A stretch of 64,000 nt of DNA from Platycnemis pennipes. Its lineage: Eukaryota > Arthropoda > Insecta > Odonata > Platycnemididae. The notes below the pieces were generated by a model. The model was not told the origin of the DNA and searched no databases. It was given only the letters and a program-made list of their open reading frames with translations. Positions within the stretch are counted from its first letter, which is position 1. Every line of letters starts with the position of its first letter. Location of the stretch: contig OW121856.1 of NCBI GenBank assembly GCA_933228895.1, positions 100,167,027-100,231,026 of the forward strand. The letters are read 5' to 3'. Position numbers and translations under genes: made by a program. Positions 21,690-33,884 of this stretch are shown here, piece after piece.

Positions 21690-21925
21690 AAGCAAGGAAA
21701 CAATTCATCAGAACGTGCATCTGGAGAATGTTTTCTTTATGGCAGGGAGGCATGGATGATGGCAGCAACGGAGAAGAAAAGGGTGTAAGCATTCGAAATG
21801 TGGTGCTACCGAAGGATGATGAAGTGTTGGATCGACCAAGTGAGTGAGGAGGAAGTCCTAAGAAAAGTGGGAGAAAAGAAAAGTCTTCTAAAAACCCCAA
21901 GAAGAAGACGTGACAAATTGTCTAC
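21690..21925 (+). mobile_element. LINE family B fragment
   Basis: Contains the family blocks 'AACAATTCATCAGAACGT', 'CATTCGAAATGTGGTGCTAC', 'TGGATCGACCAAGTGAG' and 'GTGGGAGAAAAGAAAAGTC'. In translation this gives the reverse transcriptase C-terminal motif FEMWCYRR..K with WIDQVS, broken by a frame change. It stops before the usual tail and lies about 75 bp beyond the Penelope-like element. Confidence 0.75.
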
Positions 21926-22164
21926 GTCAACATAAAAACAGCCAATGTACCATATTGAATGCTTTTACCTCTTGTTAACAGTTCTTAAAAATGTAAATAA
22001 AAATCTTTAAAAAAAATCTTCAAAATTAAAACCTTCCATATGGTTGTCAAATAAACATGAGACTATTTATATTACTGATGTCATTTAAGTAATATTTTAA
22101 GGGTTAATTATGTAAAGTCAAATATTCCCTCCCTTGTGTTGGCAAGGCAGACTTCTGGGACGTG

Positions 22165-22705
22165 TGTGTGGTAATTTTTCAGGGAAAGAAATAGTAGAAT
22201 AGTCCAGGCAAAGAGTGCAATCTACCAAAAGAAGAATCTACTTACAGCTGGGAATACAAGCGTAGAAGTAAGTAAACAATCCATCAGAACGTTTTGTTTA
22301 CGGCACTGAGGCCTGGACAACGACAGCAGTAGAGAAAAAAATGGGTGGAAGTATTCGAAATGTGGTGCTACAGAAGAATGATGAAGATAAAATGGATCGA
22401 CCGAGTGACAAATGAAGAAGTCCTAAGAAGAGTGGGAGAAAAGAGAAGTCTGCTGAAAACTCTAAAAAGAAGATGGGACAACTCAATCGGCCACATCTTA
22501 AGACACGATGGCCTGATGAAGACAATCGTCGAAGGAAAAGTGAACGGGAAGAATGGAAAAGGCAGGCCTCGTATGAGTTACATAGAACAGGTCTTAAAGG
22601 ACGTGACAGAGAGGAACTAGGTCAATATGAAGAGGTTGACCGATAGAAGAATCGAGTGGAGGGCTGCGTCAAACCAATCCTAGGATTGTTGACCCTTGAT
22701 GATGA
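22165..22705 (+). mobile_element. LINE family B 3' end with tail
   Basis: A longer family B copy. The open part (22345-22620) reads MEVFEMWCYRRMMKIKWIDR, then VTNEEVLRRVGEKRSLLK, WDNSIGHILRHDGLMKTIVE and GKGRPRMSYIEQV. The coding end is followed by 'TGGAGGGCTGCGTCAAACCA', 'CCTAGGATTG' and a GATGATGAAGAT tail. This is the C-terminal region of a non-LTR retrotransposon reverse transcriptase protein, of the type often labelled endonuclease-reverse transcriptase in insects. It is truncated upstream, so the catalytic motifs are missing. Confidence 0.85.
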
Positions 22706-23030
22706 AGATTAAATGGAACGACCGAGTAAGTAACGAGGAAGTTTTAAGAAGAGTGGGAGAAAAGAGAAGTCTTCTGAATACGAAGAATACGGGACAACTT
22801 GACCGGCCACATCATGAGACATGATGACCTGATGAAGACAATCGTCGAGGGACAAGAGGAAACGAAGAATGGTAAAGGGAGGCCTCGTGCAGGATAAATG
22901 GAACAAGTGATAAAGGATGTGAAAGAGAAGAATTACGTAAATATAAAGAGATTAGCCGATAGAAGAACTTAGTGGAGAGCTGCATCATACCAGTCACAGG
23001 ATTGCTGGATAATCATGATAGTGACGGATA
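22706..23030 (+). mobile_element. LINE family B second copy, fused to the previous tail
   Basis: Starts directly within the GATGATGAAGAT tail of the preceding copy, which equals an internal family B word (ATGATGAAGATTAAATGG). It continues through 'CGACCGAGTAAGTAACGAGG', 'CGGCCACATCATGAGACATG' and 'GAGGGACAAGAGGAAACG' to the end block near 22985. It has more frame breaks than its neighbour and belongs to a different subgroup (AGTAAGTAACGAGG instead of AGTGACAAATGAAG). Confidence 0.8.
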
Positions 23031-23999
23031 AGCTTTCATAAAAAATATTGAATTATTTAGTCAAAATAGTTTCTGTGAAGGAATCTATCAAACCAAACGT
23101 TCAAGTTTTCTTGGGAGGAAAGAGGCGCAAATATTCGATTTGCATTATAAAGGGTGATTCCAACGACTTTTGTACCAGGTAAGGCAAGTAAAAAATTCCA
23201 CCAACTAAATTGTGGCGTTTGAAAAAAACAACTATCTCTAACTGCATGCTTAAGCCTCCGATCGATATATCTAAGGTCCAAATGGTACAGCTAACTTCAC
23301 GAAAATAATCTGCACTAATTACCTAAGCCTGAGAGTCCGAATCCGAAGAGCTGTATAAAGTGCCTTCTATCGAACTAACACATTTCGTTCCAACAACGAC
23401 TAAAGTTTTCTGCAAATAACTCCTAAACTAAATAATTGCTGCCTTCACTATTTAAGAAAAATATATATCCTTGAAAAAATATGAGTACTGCAATAGTTTT
23501 TCCCAATACATTTTGTTGTGTAGCCTAAAATTATTATTTTCTAGACTTAAAACTATTTTTGACACCAGTCAAAGTATTATTACGATAATTTTCTTCAAGA
23601 AAAGTATCATATGAAGGTGTGATTGTTTTTTTGCAAAGTTGTGGAATATTTTTTCCGCTTGAGCCAAAATTGCGAAAAATATAGCGTAACGGGATAAGTT
23701 TGAAACTTATTGACGCTGAGAATTTTTGGGAGCCTTGGAGTTTGCGTGAAAAAAAACTATATTTCAAGAATAAAATGCAGCACTTTACATCCTTAAACTA
23801 GAATGGAGAAAAAACACTCAATGTTCTTGATAGTCTCCGTGAGTTCTCGCTGACGTTGAACATACCCAACACTGAATGTCGTGCCCTAGTCTTCGTGTCG
23901 GGCATTAGGATGCACACCTCGTTCCTTTTTTATAATCTCATTTTTTTCCCCTGCATTCAGCCCGAAACTGCGCAACAATAAAAAGGACGACCTTCGCAT
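23031..23999. other. No gene recognised
   Basis: AT-rich, with short frames lacking motifs. Nothing supported. Confidence 0.3.
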
Positions 24000-24370
24000 T
24001 TATCGCTCCCCCCCACACTTCCTGCACCTTCCTTCCCCAAGCTACGCCATCCCCTCAGCGGTGGGAAGCGATTCTGGGTGGAGGAAGTTTTTCGGGACTT
24101 TTTAACGACGAGTCTTCGCGGAACGAGACCGTTTCATCCCCAATCTCCGCTGCCTCCCCTTCCCCCTGGTTTTGAAAGATTGCCCAGGGTTGCTCTGGGG
24201 CGGGAAGACGGGACGATATTTCACGTCACCCCGACACTCATCCGGGGCCATCAAAGTGTTCTTCGCAACCCTTCAAACCATCGATATCCTAGGCATGCCT
24301 TTCCGCCTCCCTATCCCTGCTCCCTCCAAGAGTTGATGTGTGGCCACAGACACCTCAAACGACATACACT
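24000..24370. other. GC-rich patch, C-rich plus strand
   Basis: Composition rises sharply and pyrimidine runs such as CGCTCCCCCCCACACTTCC appear. The open plus frame at 24078-24431 is proline-rich and has no recognised domain. A promoter or exon is possible, without positive evidence. Confidence 0.25.
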
Positions 24371-25844
24371 TCCTCACAGTCAAGTATATCGTGAAGAGGG
24401 AAAACTATCGTCACAAATTTTCATCCCTTAACATTTAATTATACTTAACTCAAAATCTTATGATAAAGCAACATAATCCACAAATTTGGCATAAATTTTA
24501 TCGGTATGATGTCCTCATATGAGGTATCATAGAGACTAAATATAATGCTACATGAACTTTGTTAAAAATTCTCATTAGGTACTGGCAATTTATTCACTTT
24601 TTAGATCAAATATCGGGCTGGAATGAAAGCTCGGTATTGAATCTCGTAAGGGGTAGGGTCCTGCGTTTCATTGTGAATAATGCTAGGATTAAATAAGGTT
24701 AAACGGTTCAATGTAACTGTTATCAGTTCGAATGTTAAATTTGATATTTTTCCCTGTACTGCTAAGCCTAGCAGGGCAGCGAATAAATATATAATCAGAA
24801 AGGCACCACGAAAAGCTATTTTGCTGTATATAACATCACATGCCAATCACACGGAACTACTTTATATAGCCGATATTAATAGAGGAACTCAGACGGGTGC
24901 ATTAGAATTACAGTGCAGGGCTCTATGAGTTGGCGTGCTTTGACTTGGATAAATCGTAATTATTACGGTCCAAAATAATTGAAAATCATTGGGAACTTTT
25001 ACTGAAAACGTAAGCGGGATTGTTCAAACCATTTTTTTTTTGCAAGCGTTATACACCAAAATAGTTTGTCGGCCCAGTTTTCGAAACTTAATTCAATTAT
25101 GGGTGAATTTTAAGATTAATTAATGGTTATTATGTTATCCTTTTTCGTTGCCTGGTGTTCCTTGAAGACAGTCCCGCCACCAATGAAACAAATTCATGGA
25201 AGCAAACAACTCCACTCTGAAATTTTATGATCAACTAAGATAAGCCCTGAAAGTTCTCCGTCATTACACTGAAACCATCCACAAAGTAGCTGATCCACAC
25301 ATCGAGCCACTGAAAGGCGTATGGCAAGGGGTATTACGCTAACAGTCATAAGTTTGAGAGAAGAGGGAGATAAAGGCTAAAGAATGCGAAACAACGGGAA
25401 AATTATATTTGTGGAAAGTTTTTAGCTGTATTTTTATTTTTTCCCCGGATGGTGCGCTGGAAAAACAAATATTGGGTCTTTATGGTTGACCGCCTGTTCT
25501 TCTATTTGTCACTTCTCGTTTTTCCGCAAATACAGTATGACGGCTGATGAAATTCTTGATATCTACGTCCGAATCTAAAGTGCACCCAGCACGCCACCTG
25601 AGTGTGCTTTGGGGTAAACCATCTCTTAACACGCACCATACACCACATGACTAAATAATTAACAACTAAGAATGATTCTTGATGAATTTTTCAACAATTT
25701 TTTGCATCCACTACGGATCTTTTATATTAAGTATACAGTAGTACAGTTAGCCGTGCGCTATGAGTGTTAAGAATTTTTTTAAGTATGTACGACAAGTTAG
25801 GTTACTTACATCACCCATACAATCTATTCATGTATGAAAAGCAA
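24371..25844. other. No gene recognised
   Basis: AT-rich. A weak family A-like tail word occurs near 25290-25330 (GAGCCACTGAAAGGCGTATG) but is too diverged to call firmly. Confidence 0.3.
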
Positions 25845-25905
25845 TGACAGTGTGGAAAAGAGAGTAATTATATAAGTATGAAGAGGTTAGCCGATAGAAG
25901 AATCG
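25845..25905 (+). mobile_element. LINE family B short scrap
   Basis: 'GTGTGGAAAAGAGAGTAATT', then 'AGTATGAAGAGGTTAGCCGA' and 'TAGAAGAATCGA' match the block just before the family B stop. Both ends are missing. Confidence 0.65.
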
Positions 25906-26134
25906 ATTCTAAGGATTTAATTGTTTGTTTTTTTTCCCGTTACGTTGGTCAGTAGTTTCCTTCATTTCTACCGGATTTTTACCTGGTGCGCTGACTTGTC
26001 ATGGCAACGGAAAATAATTTCAAAACTCAACGATAACAACATCAGATTTTTTCACCAGTCACAAGCCTAAGTACGCGGTGGTAATCAAAAGGAAACGGAG
26101 AGAATTTCTTTAATCTAGGATCAATGACTAATGA

Positions 26135-26215
26135 TAATATCTAGTGGGAAGAAACACATTTTATATTTATCCTTACAATCTGTCTCTCTAATTTGACATA
26201 TTTTCTTGGTCGAAA
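26135..26215 (-). mobile_element. LINE family A 3' UTR remnant
   Basis: The ACATTTTATAT..CCTTACAATCTGTCTCTCTAAT order resembles 3030-3080. Short and decayed. Confidence 0.35.
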
Positions 26216-26394
26216 TGAGCATAAGGTAGATCTCAAAATGTTTCCCACCGGAAAACAGACCTGCTTCAAATTTACGTAAAAGAATGCCTCGATGTAACCT
26301 ATGTCCATATTATGTCTCCCATAGTAATTGACATTCGAGGGAGACGATCGACACCTAACGTCACTTTAAGGTCGGTGGATATTATGAGATTTTG

Positions 26395-26640
26395 CAAGGA
26401 AAAGAATGGAAGGATGGAGGAAAATCCAAAGTAGGCATTAGCCGAAAGACGCCAAGTGCTCCGCATTTTAACGTCCCCTCCGACGGACAGATTACTGAAC
26501 TTGAAGTTCTCTCCGCACAAATCTCAAGTAGGGACGAGTATATCAAATGAAAAACCTCCACCACTCCTGGGCTCCGAACCCGGTCCCTCAGAATTGAAGA
26601 CCAGTAAACTAGCCATCGCACCAACACGATCCTCATGATG
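26395..26640 (-). mobile_element. tRNA-derived SINE copy
   Basis: On the minus strand the head starts near 26636 with an A-box-like TGGTGCGATGGCTAG and a B-box-like GGGTTCGGAGCCC. The body continues with the conserved 'TCTGTCCGTCGGAGGGGACG' block near 26470-26490. The family has three more copies in the window (30.44-30.69, 33.89-34.11 and 41.60-41.84 kb). Transcribed by Pol III if active; no coding capacity. Confidence 0.75.
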
Positions 26641-26854
26641 TACTTTGAACACGTTGTACTTCGCTCGTTGGCGTTCACAAAGTGGTGCAGGTTTTCCTCG
26701 CAAGTCGTCGCTTTACACGGCGCAATATTTCTTGTGCAAGTGTCCTCGAAGAAGCCTCCACAGTCTCAGTGGATGTGTAAAATGGCCTTAGGTGAGACCT
26801 GGGGTGAAAAAATAGGAGTAAAATCGAAGGAATAGTAAAATGTATCTACTTGTT

Positions 26855-27095
26855 AAAGGGACAACCTAATCGGCCATATCTTAAGACAGGATGTCCTGAT
26901 GAAGACAATCGTCGAGGGAAAAGTGAACGGGAAGAATGGAAAAGGCAGGTCTCGTATGAATTATATAGAACAGGTTGTAAAGGACGTAATAGAGAGGAAC
27001 TGCGTTAACATGACGAGGTTGGCCGATAGAAGAATCGAGTGGAGGGCTGCGTCAAACCAATCCTAGGATTGCTGACCCATGATGATGACTGGGAA
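26855..27095 (+). mobile_element. LINE family B 3' end
   Basis: Begins at 'GGGACAACCTAATCGGCCAT' and continues through 'GTCCTGATGAAGACAATCGT', 'GGGAAGAATGGAAAAGGCAG', 'GAGTGGAGGGCTGCGTCAAA' and a GATGATGAC tail. Very close to the 22.2 and 29.1 kb copies, so the same young subgroup. Confidence 0.85.
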
Positions 27096-29078
27096 AATAT
27101 CCGAAGCAAGTTAAAATCTGGACGCTGAAAAAAATAAATACGAAAAAAAATGTCAGGATGAGCTGAACAACTTTTATTGCAAGCGTGCCTGGTAAAGGGT
27201 ACAATTGCCAAGTATGACGCGAAATTGAGAGCATCATTTCTTCGCCGCGAGTAGCAATCATTAGGAGGACGACTGCTGTGAGAGAACGACGACTCTTTCG
27301 GCTTTATTTGGCGTTTGCCTTCGTGCTAACTTCTCTCTCTCTCTCTCTCTCTCATATCCTCTCCTCATACCCTCTGTTCACGACCAACGCTGGCACACGC
27401 ACGCTTCCTGAGTCACGAGAGGATCGTGCGGCTCACAGAAATTCACGTCTGCCGTCCGACTCGACACGCCATCCGAACGTTAGCCACCGGTGGCGATTCA
27501 AGATTTCTCGATGCCGGAGGGAAAGTTGATGCGAATCTTAACCTACACCCTCCAGGTACTTCGACTTCTCCTTGGGTGTACTTTTTGCATTTTAGCGCGC
27601 TTCCAAATGATTTATCATTTCACTTGTTTGTTTCAATGTGGGTCCCAAAGGTCCCAAATATAATAACAACAATACGCCTTTATTGGGTCGGGATTGAGGC
27701 AAACTGTCCCTTCTGCCATCTAACCCCTTGTCAAAATTTTATACATAAAATATGACTTTCATGACATGTAAAATTAAAATTTGAAGTATAGAGACATAAA
27801 AAGATATGATTTAATAAATTTTAAAATATTATAGTAGAGGAAAAAATATGCACAATTATCAATACCTATGAGAATCCTAACAGAGAATGTGGAAGCATTT
27901 ACAACTGTGGGAAACGCGTGATTATTCTTGTACATATATCTACTACGAAAAAAATCCCACTGCAGAAAAACACTCACAGAAGGCGGGTGTGAAAAACCTA
28001 CGGAATCCTATTAAACCTACGAGAAATAATTTCCATTTTACTACATGAACGACGATCATACAAGAGAAGAATAATTTATGCATTTTTGTAATAATAATAA
28101 ATCTTATAATATATGCATTCATTTCACAACGTTGTTAACTGTTATAATAAAATTTTATACCTCATCATACCACATCCTAGATTGATTTGACCCAGCTCTA
28201 CTTTCGATCCTCCCATCGGCTAACCATACGTCTTTATCTTAACATCCTTCTAAATAGATAATTTCACACTAGGCTTACGTTTTCATTTCTTCGTTAGTCA
28301 CTTGGTCTGCCCGTTAATATTTATTATTCTTCTGCAACGCAATATTTCAAGCCTTTCCTATGGCTTTTTATCCATTTACACTGCCATAAATTTGAATTTT
28401 GGGTTGGCTTCGCATTGGATTGAACAGCTGTGAGTGGAATGGCATTTTTTTCGCCTTCCGAAATTATAGGTGAGATAGCTACCATATTTTAGAGTTCACC
28501 CACGCTCTGCTGTGATTGATAAATGGCTCCCGGCGGTCGATCTCTCATGCAACGAAGAATACGGAAGCTCGAGACTTGAGCGCGGAGGGTCCCAGACAGA
28601 CTTCCTGCGTTGCATCCCGGCTTATCTCTTGCTGGCTTATCATTTGGAAGCGCTTTCCTGATTCCCCTTGTACTTTCTACAACGACAATAATTCCATAGC
28701 CGGCGAAAAACCAGAGATAGCTAGTACATTCAACATCCCTTTGGTCTAGATGATAACTTCAGGCTTAACTACGTGATACCTTTTCACAATGGAATAAATT
28801 GGATTGGAGTTGAAATTTGAACTTGAACTCAACTTTTAAGTTGAAACTTGAAATAAATAAAAAATGGAATTGGTCTGTTGTAATAAATAACCTGAGTTTC
28901 TTACGATATTTTTTTTACATTCTCCCCTTTCTCTTTTTACAGTTATATATGCATTCATGAGACACTTATAAGTATGTTGATAGTTTATAAAAATCGATAT
29001 GATAAATGTTGGAGAAATGTCTTTGGCCAAATTTAATAATGAATCACAATTTACCAAAGCACGTATAAGTTTGCTATT
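27096..29078. other. No gene recognised; TC microsatellite
   Basis: A TC dinucleotide run lies at about 27330-27353, in a GC-richer block at 27270-27540. The frames at 27278-27529 and 27426-27755 lack recognisable motifs. The rest is AT-rich apart from a small family B scrap listed separately. Confidence 0.35.
28180..28262 (-). mobile_element. LINE family B end scrap
   Basis: On the minus strand it gives the 'GCCGATGGGAGGATCG' and 'GAGCTGGGTCAAATCAATC' words of the family B end block, in order. Short and diverged. Confidence 0.5.
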
Positions 29079-29422
29079 GAAGAATGATGAAGATAAAATG
29101 GATCGACCGAGTGACAAATGAAGAAGTTCTAAGAAGAGTGGGAGGAAAGAGAAGTCTGCTGAAAACTCTAAAAAGAAGATGGGACAACTTAATCGGCCAC
29201 ACCTTAAGACACGATGGCCTGATGAAGACAATCTTCGAAGGAAAAGTGAACGGGAAGAATGGAAAAGGCAGGCCTCGCATGAGTTACATAGAACAGGTCG
29301 TAACGGACGTGAAAGAGAGGAACTACGTTAATATTAAGAGGTTGGCCGATAGAAGAATCGAGTGGAGGGCTGCGTCAAACCAATCCTAGGATTGTTGACC
29401 CTCGATGATGATGATGATGCAT
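29079..29422 (+). mobile_element. LINE family B 3' end with (GAT)n tail
   Basis: The open part at 29084-29389 reads MMKIKWIDRVTNEEVLRRV, then WDNLIGHTLRHDGLMKTIF and GKGRPRMSYIEQV, and ends AADRRIEWR-like as ADRRIEWRAASNQS before the stop. A clean GATGATGATGATG tail closes it at about 29405-29420. Nearly identical in sequence to 22.38-22.69 kb. The frame is intact over the retained region, so it inserted recently. Confidence 0.88.
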
Positions 29423-29639
29423 AAGTTAGCATTGTTAAAACATGAAAAAGTGTAGCAACTCACCAAATAGTTCACTTTTATATCAAAATTGCATATACCT
29501 ACTTGAATTTCTCCATGCATATTCACAGTAAATGTGTTACTCTCCCTAATGTTACGCAAAAAGCGAGGACAAGTCAATGCTCACATTTCATTGGTCTGAA
29601 GTACTTGTGGGAGGCCTTATTTAGTTGGGGACTGCGGGA

Positions 29640-30185
29640 TTTGAATGGTAACGGACGCCTCAGGTGTGCGTGGGAATAATGTTTGCAGGGAGAAGAGTGT
29701 GTTCCGTTCAACGTGACCTACGCAGGCGATTCAACCGCGAAGTTCCATTGGCTCGGAGGAGTGCGTGGGAGTCCAGAAGAGGGGTCGGCAGGGAAGAGGG
29801 GGAAGGTTGTTCCGCCGTGGGCGCCGCGACGCCCAGAGGGCCTTCGGCCAATTGAACCCCGGGAAGAGGGCACGGAAAGCGATCGCCGGATGTGACGTCA
29901 AAGCAATCATGCCAGCCACGGCCTGGGGTTGAGGGAGAGATGAGAATTGGTTTGGGAGGGGATGAAGAAACATAAGATATGAGGAAGATTCAGGGGCGCG
30001 CGAGGGAAAAAGCAATTGCGAGTGCATATTGGGAGGGAAGCGAGCGGGAGCTGGATTTTGAAAAGGTCACACTCCGCGATGCAATAGAAATGCAAGGGGC
30101 GATCCAATGGGGGGGGGGGGGGGGAGGGATTGAGAGCAAGAACTGCATCTTTTCACCACCTCGTGCTAAGGTTCGTATCCTCAGT
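29640..30185. other. GC-rich patch with a 16-G run
   Basis: G-rich plus strand with CpGs and a run of sixteen G at 30109-30124, followed by AGGG. Frames on both strands at 29664-30191 overlap each other and show only composition-driven sequence. It could be promoter DNA; the G run may also form a quadruplex. No gene called. Confidence 0.35.
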
Positions 30186-30439
30186 ATTTAAGTCATATCA
30201 TTATTTCACAAGCACAAAGCCAAGATGAGAACTTAAAATGAAACTTGGTGATTCTACACAGTTTGAAGTGTTTTATTTTAAGCATGAAGCGTTGAGCATA
30301 AGCATTTTAAGCAATGCTTCGCACCTTCAAACCGTTCGATAGTGCTCGTTGGTTGGTTATTCAGGGGAGGCAGCTGAGGTCATTTGCGCCATTTAGGATA
30401 GGTGGGTATTTGGGTAATGTTAGGAGTTTGCTGTGAAAG

Positions 30440-30692
30440 GAGGAAGGGTGGAGAGAAACCCGGCGTCGGCATTGGCCTACTCCTAACGAAAGGAGCCAAG
30501 GGCACCACAGCTTAACGTCCCATCCGAGGGACGGAGTACTGAACTTGAAATGCCCTCCACTAAGTACTCAAGTGGTGATCGGTTTTTCTTTAAAAAATCT
30601 GCCAGAGCCGGGAATCGAACCCGGGACCTCGGGATGGTAAACCAGAACTCTAGACACCACACCACAATTTCCTCGGAAGTGCTCGTCCCAGC
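30440..30692 (-). mobile_element. tRNA-derived SINE copy
   Basis: The minus strand starts near 30690 with GTGGTGTGGTGTCTAGAG and the B-box word GGGTTCGATTCCCGG. The body 'CCGTCCCTCGGATGGGACG' follows near 30515-30535, and the 3' side reads CGACGCCGGGTTTCTCTCC near 30455. Shares head, body and end with the 33.89 kb copy. A functional tRNA is unlikely because the head continues into the SINE body without a discriminator or cloverleaf end. Confidence 0.8.
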
Positions 30693-31354
30693 CTCAATTC
30701 TACTACACATGGGTTGGAAAAATAATAATAAATAAAATAATTACGATCAAGAACGTAGGTATATGATCTACTCATCTTGGTAGTTCGCGGCTTCAAAAAT
30801 TAATGGGAACCGCTACATGCTAAAATTAAAGACTTCAAACTCCGTAGAATCACTAAGTTTCATTTTAAGTACTCATCTCGGCTTTGTACTTGAAAATAAT
30901 GATATAGCTTAAATAATGAGGATACGAATGGAAACTAAATACAGCGCAAATACACAAGTTTCTGTGGGATCACATAGTGTTCAATTACTTTATGCCTTCA
31001 TGCTGACAGAATTCCACGTAGTAAGGCTTCAAACAGTTTTTTATATAAGAAAACAAATCACAGAATTTGCACTTCAGGGCACAATTTGTTTTATTATGTT
31101 CCAAAAGGTTTCACGCTTCACCATAATTATCAAGTGTTCTTAATATCCTTGATAATGCCGTAAAAGAAAATAACTAACAACGCTGAAGCGATGAAACCGG
31201 CCAGGAATCAATTAAACAACTCTGGGGAAAAGTACAGAGTTATCGACTTATTATGCGAGAATATATTAGTGCATACTTATATTTTAATGCTCAAAACTAC
31301 TATGGCTATATCGCACCATCAATTTCTACTAAATTCTATTCCTGTGAGAGACAC

Positions 31355-31440
31355 TACAACCATGACCTAAGCAAGATTCGAGTCCACAACAGTTTGGTAG
31401 CCAGGTAAGTTCTCTGACAACCTTACTAACACCGCTGGCT
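31355..31440 (-). mobile_element. Possible tRNA-derived SINE head
   Basis: The minus strand reads 'GCCAGCGGTGTTAGTAAGG' and then GGACTCGAATCTTG about 30 bases later, which has the A-box and B-box arrangement of Pol III heads. The rest of a SINE body was not identified. Confidence 0.45.
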
Positions 31441-31689
31441 CCGAAAATTTTAAAAATAATCTGACAATATTTTTCTGAAGATGTTTGAATGTAGAAACTT
31501 CTAGGAGTGCAGAAAATATAAAAAATTATTTCAATAATTTCGGAGGAATTATTCATGAAGATAGTTGTAGATTTTGATAATAACGTAGGAGAACTGTGTT
31601 AGCGGAGATAAATTCACTAATAGACGGGAATACTTGATAGTATCCCCCCGGTAGATGTAATGGTGTTTATAAAAGGTTGACGAAGAGTT

Positions 31690-32050
31690 AAACCTGGAGT
31701 GGGGCTTTGAATGCTTACAAAAAGTGGAGCAAGGGTAAATAAGATGAGAAGAGATTAAAGGCGTTTCAGATGTGGGTGTGGAGATTATAACTTAATGTGG
31801 ATAAGTGTGGATTTGCAAAGGAGGGAAAGGTTGACAAGCAAGAAGCTGCTAGGCTTGGAATGGATAGATAAAATGTTGCAGGAAGAAATTAGGAGGCAGA
31901 GACAAAAAAGGAGAAACCCGTTATAGAGGATAGAATGTTGGGGGAGAAAGAGAAAAAGGACAGACTTCTTGAACGGCATTAAGAGAGTTGGAACATGTGC
32001 TACAAGAAAGTGCAATGAAACATAAGAAAAGAATCTTTCAGAAAAAAACA
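31690..32050 (+). mobile_element. Diverged LINE fragment related to family B
   Basis: In plus-strand translation with frame changes there are echoes of family B: 'FQMWVWRL', 'WIDKMLQEEIRRQRQK' and a basic stretch, in the same order as FEMWCYRR, WIDRVTNEEVLRR and the following basic region. DNA identity to family B is low, so it would be an older or different lineage. Tentative. Confidence 0.4.
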
Positions 32051-32059
32051 AAAGAGAGT

Positions 32060-33380
32060 AAAAAAGATAATCAAATGCTGTCCGAGCCGTGGAGATCCAT
32101 TTAATCTTAAAAGTAATTTCAATTTAAAATAAATATTTTCCACAAATGTCAGATAATTTTTTCGACTGTCCCTAAAAATCATAAGGGAAGGTAAAAATTT
32201 AGCTCGTAAACTATTTCCAAGAAACATATTTTCTTCTCACCCTATCATTCTTGAGTAGTTTAGTAGGACTAGGTTTGCGTGCTCCAATTGCAAGACCATA
32301 TTGCATAAAGAATCTATAATCATAGGTGATCTACCTAGTGCATAAACAATCACGGCGTTCGTGCTCCGAGCGGGAGCCTAATTTATGATAGGTAAATACA
32401 TACCTTACCATAACATCTCATCCATTCAATGCTCTATTTTTAATCTAAAATACTATGGTTACTCAAACCCTTTTACTAACATCCTGTTATCAATCCCAGC
32501 CTAAACAATAATAAGACGTCTTGCTTGCTTCACTTCCTTTTTTCTTGCATTGTTGCTTTTCAGCTTCCTCTCGTGCACTATTCTGTGACAAGCCTAGCTA
32601 CCACTGTCTCAACTACCATCCGTACTTTCTTCACTCTTCTCTGTTCCCAATCGTTAAAGGCGACAATTTCTACGGCTTTCCCCTATCTCAAAGGTCAAAT
32701 TAAGGAAAACCGCGACGGCTGGCTGTGTAATTAATTCTGTAAAAAACTTTTCTTCCTCTACTCTCCAGAATGTAAAACTCAAAGAGTATTCTTTAATGAT
32801 ATTCTCGCTCTAGAGTGTCATTTAATCATAACAGTAATTTTCATTTGATAAAAATATTTTCCCATGAAGTCCTCCAATTTTAATTCTGTTTTCCCCATTA
32901 TCTTCCGGGTTTAGCACGAAATAATATTAAACCACTTGGTCTCTTGTGACACATGCCAAATATTGTCGGTCCACATCCGCGATAAGATCGCTGACGTCCT
33001 TTCCCAACATGGTGGATAGGTAAGTGGGATTAACTTCGGAGTTGAGCACGAGGAGACATTTCGCCGGAGATGTCTAAGACAGCTTCAATTAACACTAATC
33101 GAGGATAAAACAACGTTCATTCAGCGCAATGAGAGCGATGTTTTGGATATGTGTTCATCAGCTGTTGGTGCTCACAAGTGGAGAGATAATTCTAGTGGTG
33201 ATAATTCCAACAACGTTGATCAGAAGTTGTTTCCCAGCAAATTCGAGCGCGAAGTGGGACGCTAGGGGTGAAATGAACTTTAGGTGTTGTGTGAGGCAGG
33301 ATAGAGTGGCGCCTCACGGAAATTTCCTCCGCCGCTCTCCAGTCGTTCCCACCGGAAGTTCCGTGGCCTTGGAGGACTTC
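32060..33380. other. No gene recognised
   Basis: AT-rich to balanced. Nested frames at 32521-32734 and 33129-33392 show no motif. The segment at 33290-33425 ends with CGGATCGATCCCCGGCTGAA, reminiscent of a minus-strand B box, but no A box was found. Confidence 0.3.
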
Positions 33381-33639
33381 CGCTCGGCATAGGACCCCCG
33401 GATCGATCCCCGGCTGAATTCTCAACGGATTCTGAGATAGCGTTGATACAGGGTCATCTTTAAAATTAATGAAATTTCAGCATAGGAATGGAAGATTTTG
33501 GTATTGGAGTGGAAAAATTACAATGTAAGAGCTTAGTTGGAATATCGCATATACTAGATAGTTGTTCGTAAGATCAAAGTTACTTGAAAAATTCAACTCA
33601 CAAGAACTCGAATCTTACATCAGCTAACTATATCTCTGT

Positions 33640-33705
33640 CTACGACATACCCTGCAAGCCACCTCGAGGGTGTATGTGCAGGGTAGTGCAGTGGGTGCAT
33701 CCACA
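33640..33705 (-). mobile_element. LINE family A 3' tail
   Basis: 'ACCCTGCAAGCCACCTCGAG', 'GGTGTATGTGCAGGG' and 'GTGGGTGCATC' mark the reverse complement of the family A tail. The hexamer repeat is decayed (TCTGTCTACGAC) and nothing else of the element was recognised. Confidence 0.65.
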
Positions 33706-33884
33706 CAAGGAACAAAGATACAACAAACAAAAATGAACTACACAAAATAAACACCAAACCTTTAAAAGTAATTAGGGGAACAAAAAAGAAAAAACTATCA
33801 TCCCTAATCTATGTTTTCAAGGCTGTACCTACAGTTATAGGTGCTTGAGACTGGAATGAAAGGTATGAGAGTGGGTATGGAAGG

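Noticed and set aside
21264..22525. Minus-strand frames opposite the Penelope-like and LINE sequences
   Set aside because: They are antisense shadows of the reverse transcriptase frames.
29664..30191. Overlapping GC-rich frames on both strands
   Set aside because: At least four frames share the same GC-rich DNA and none has a recognised motif; GC content alone lengthens open frames.
30600..30690. Functional tRNA gene on the minus strand
   Set aside because: The good B box belongs to a SINE head that runs straight into the shared SINE body.
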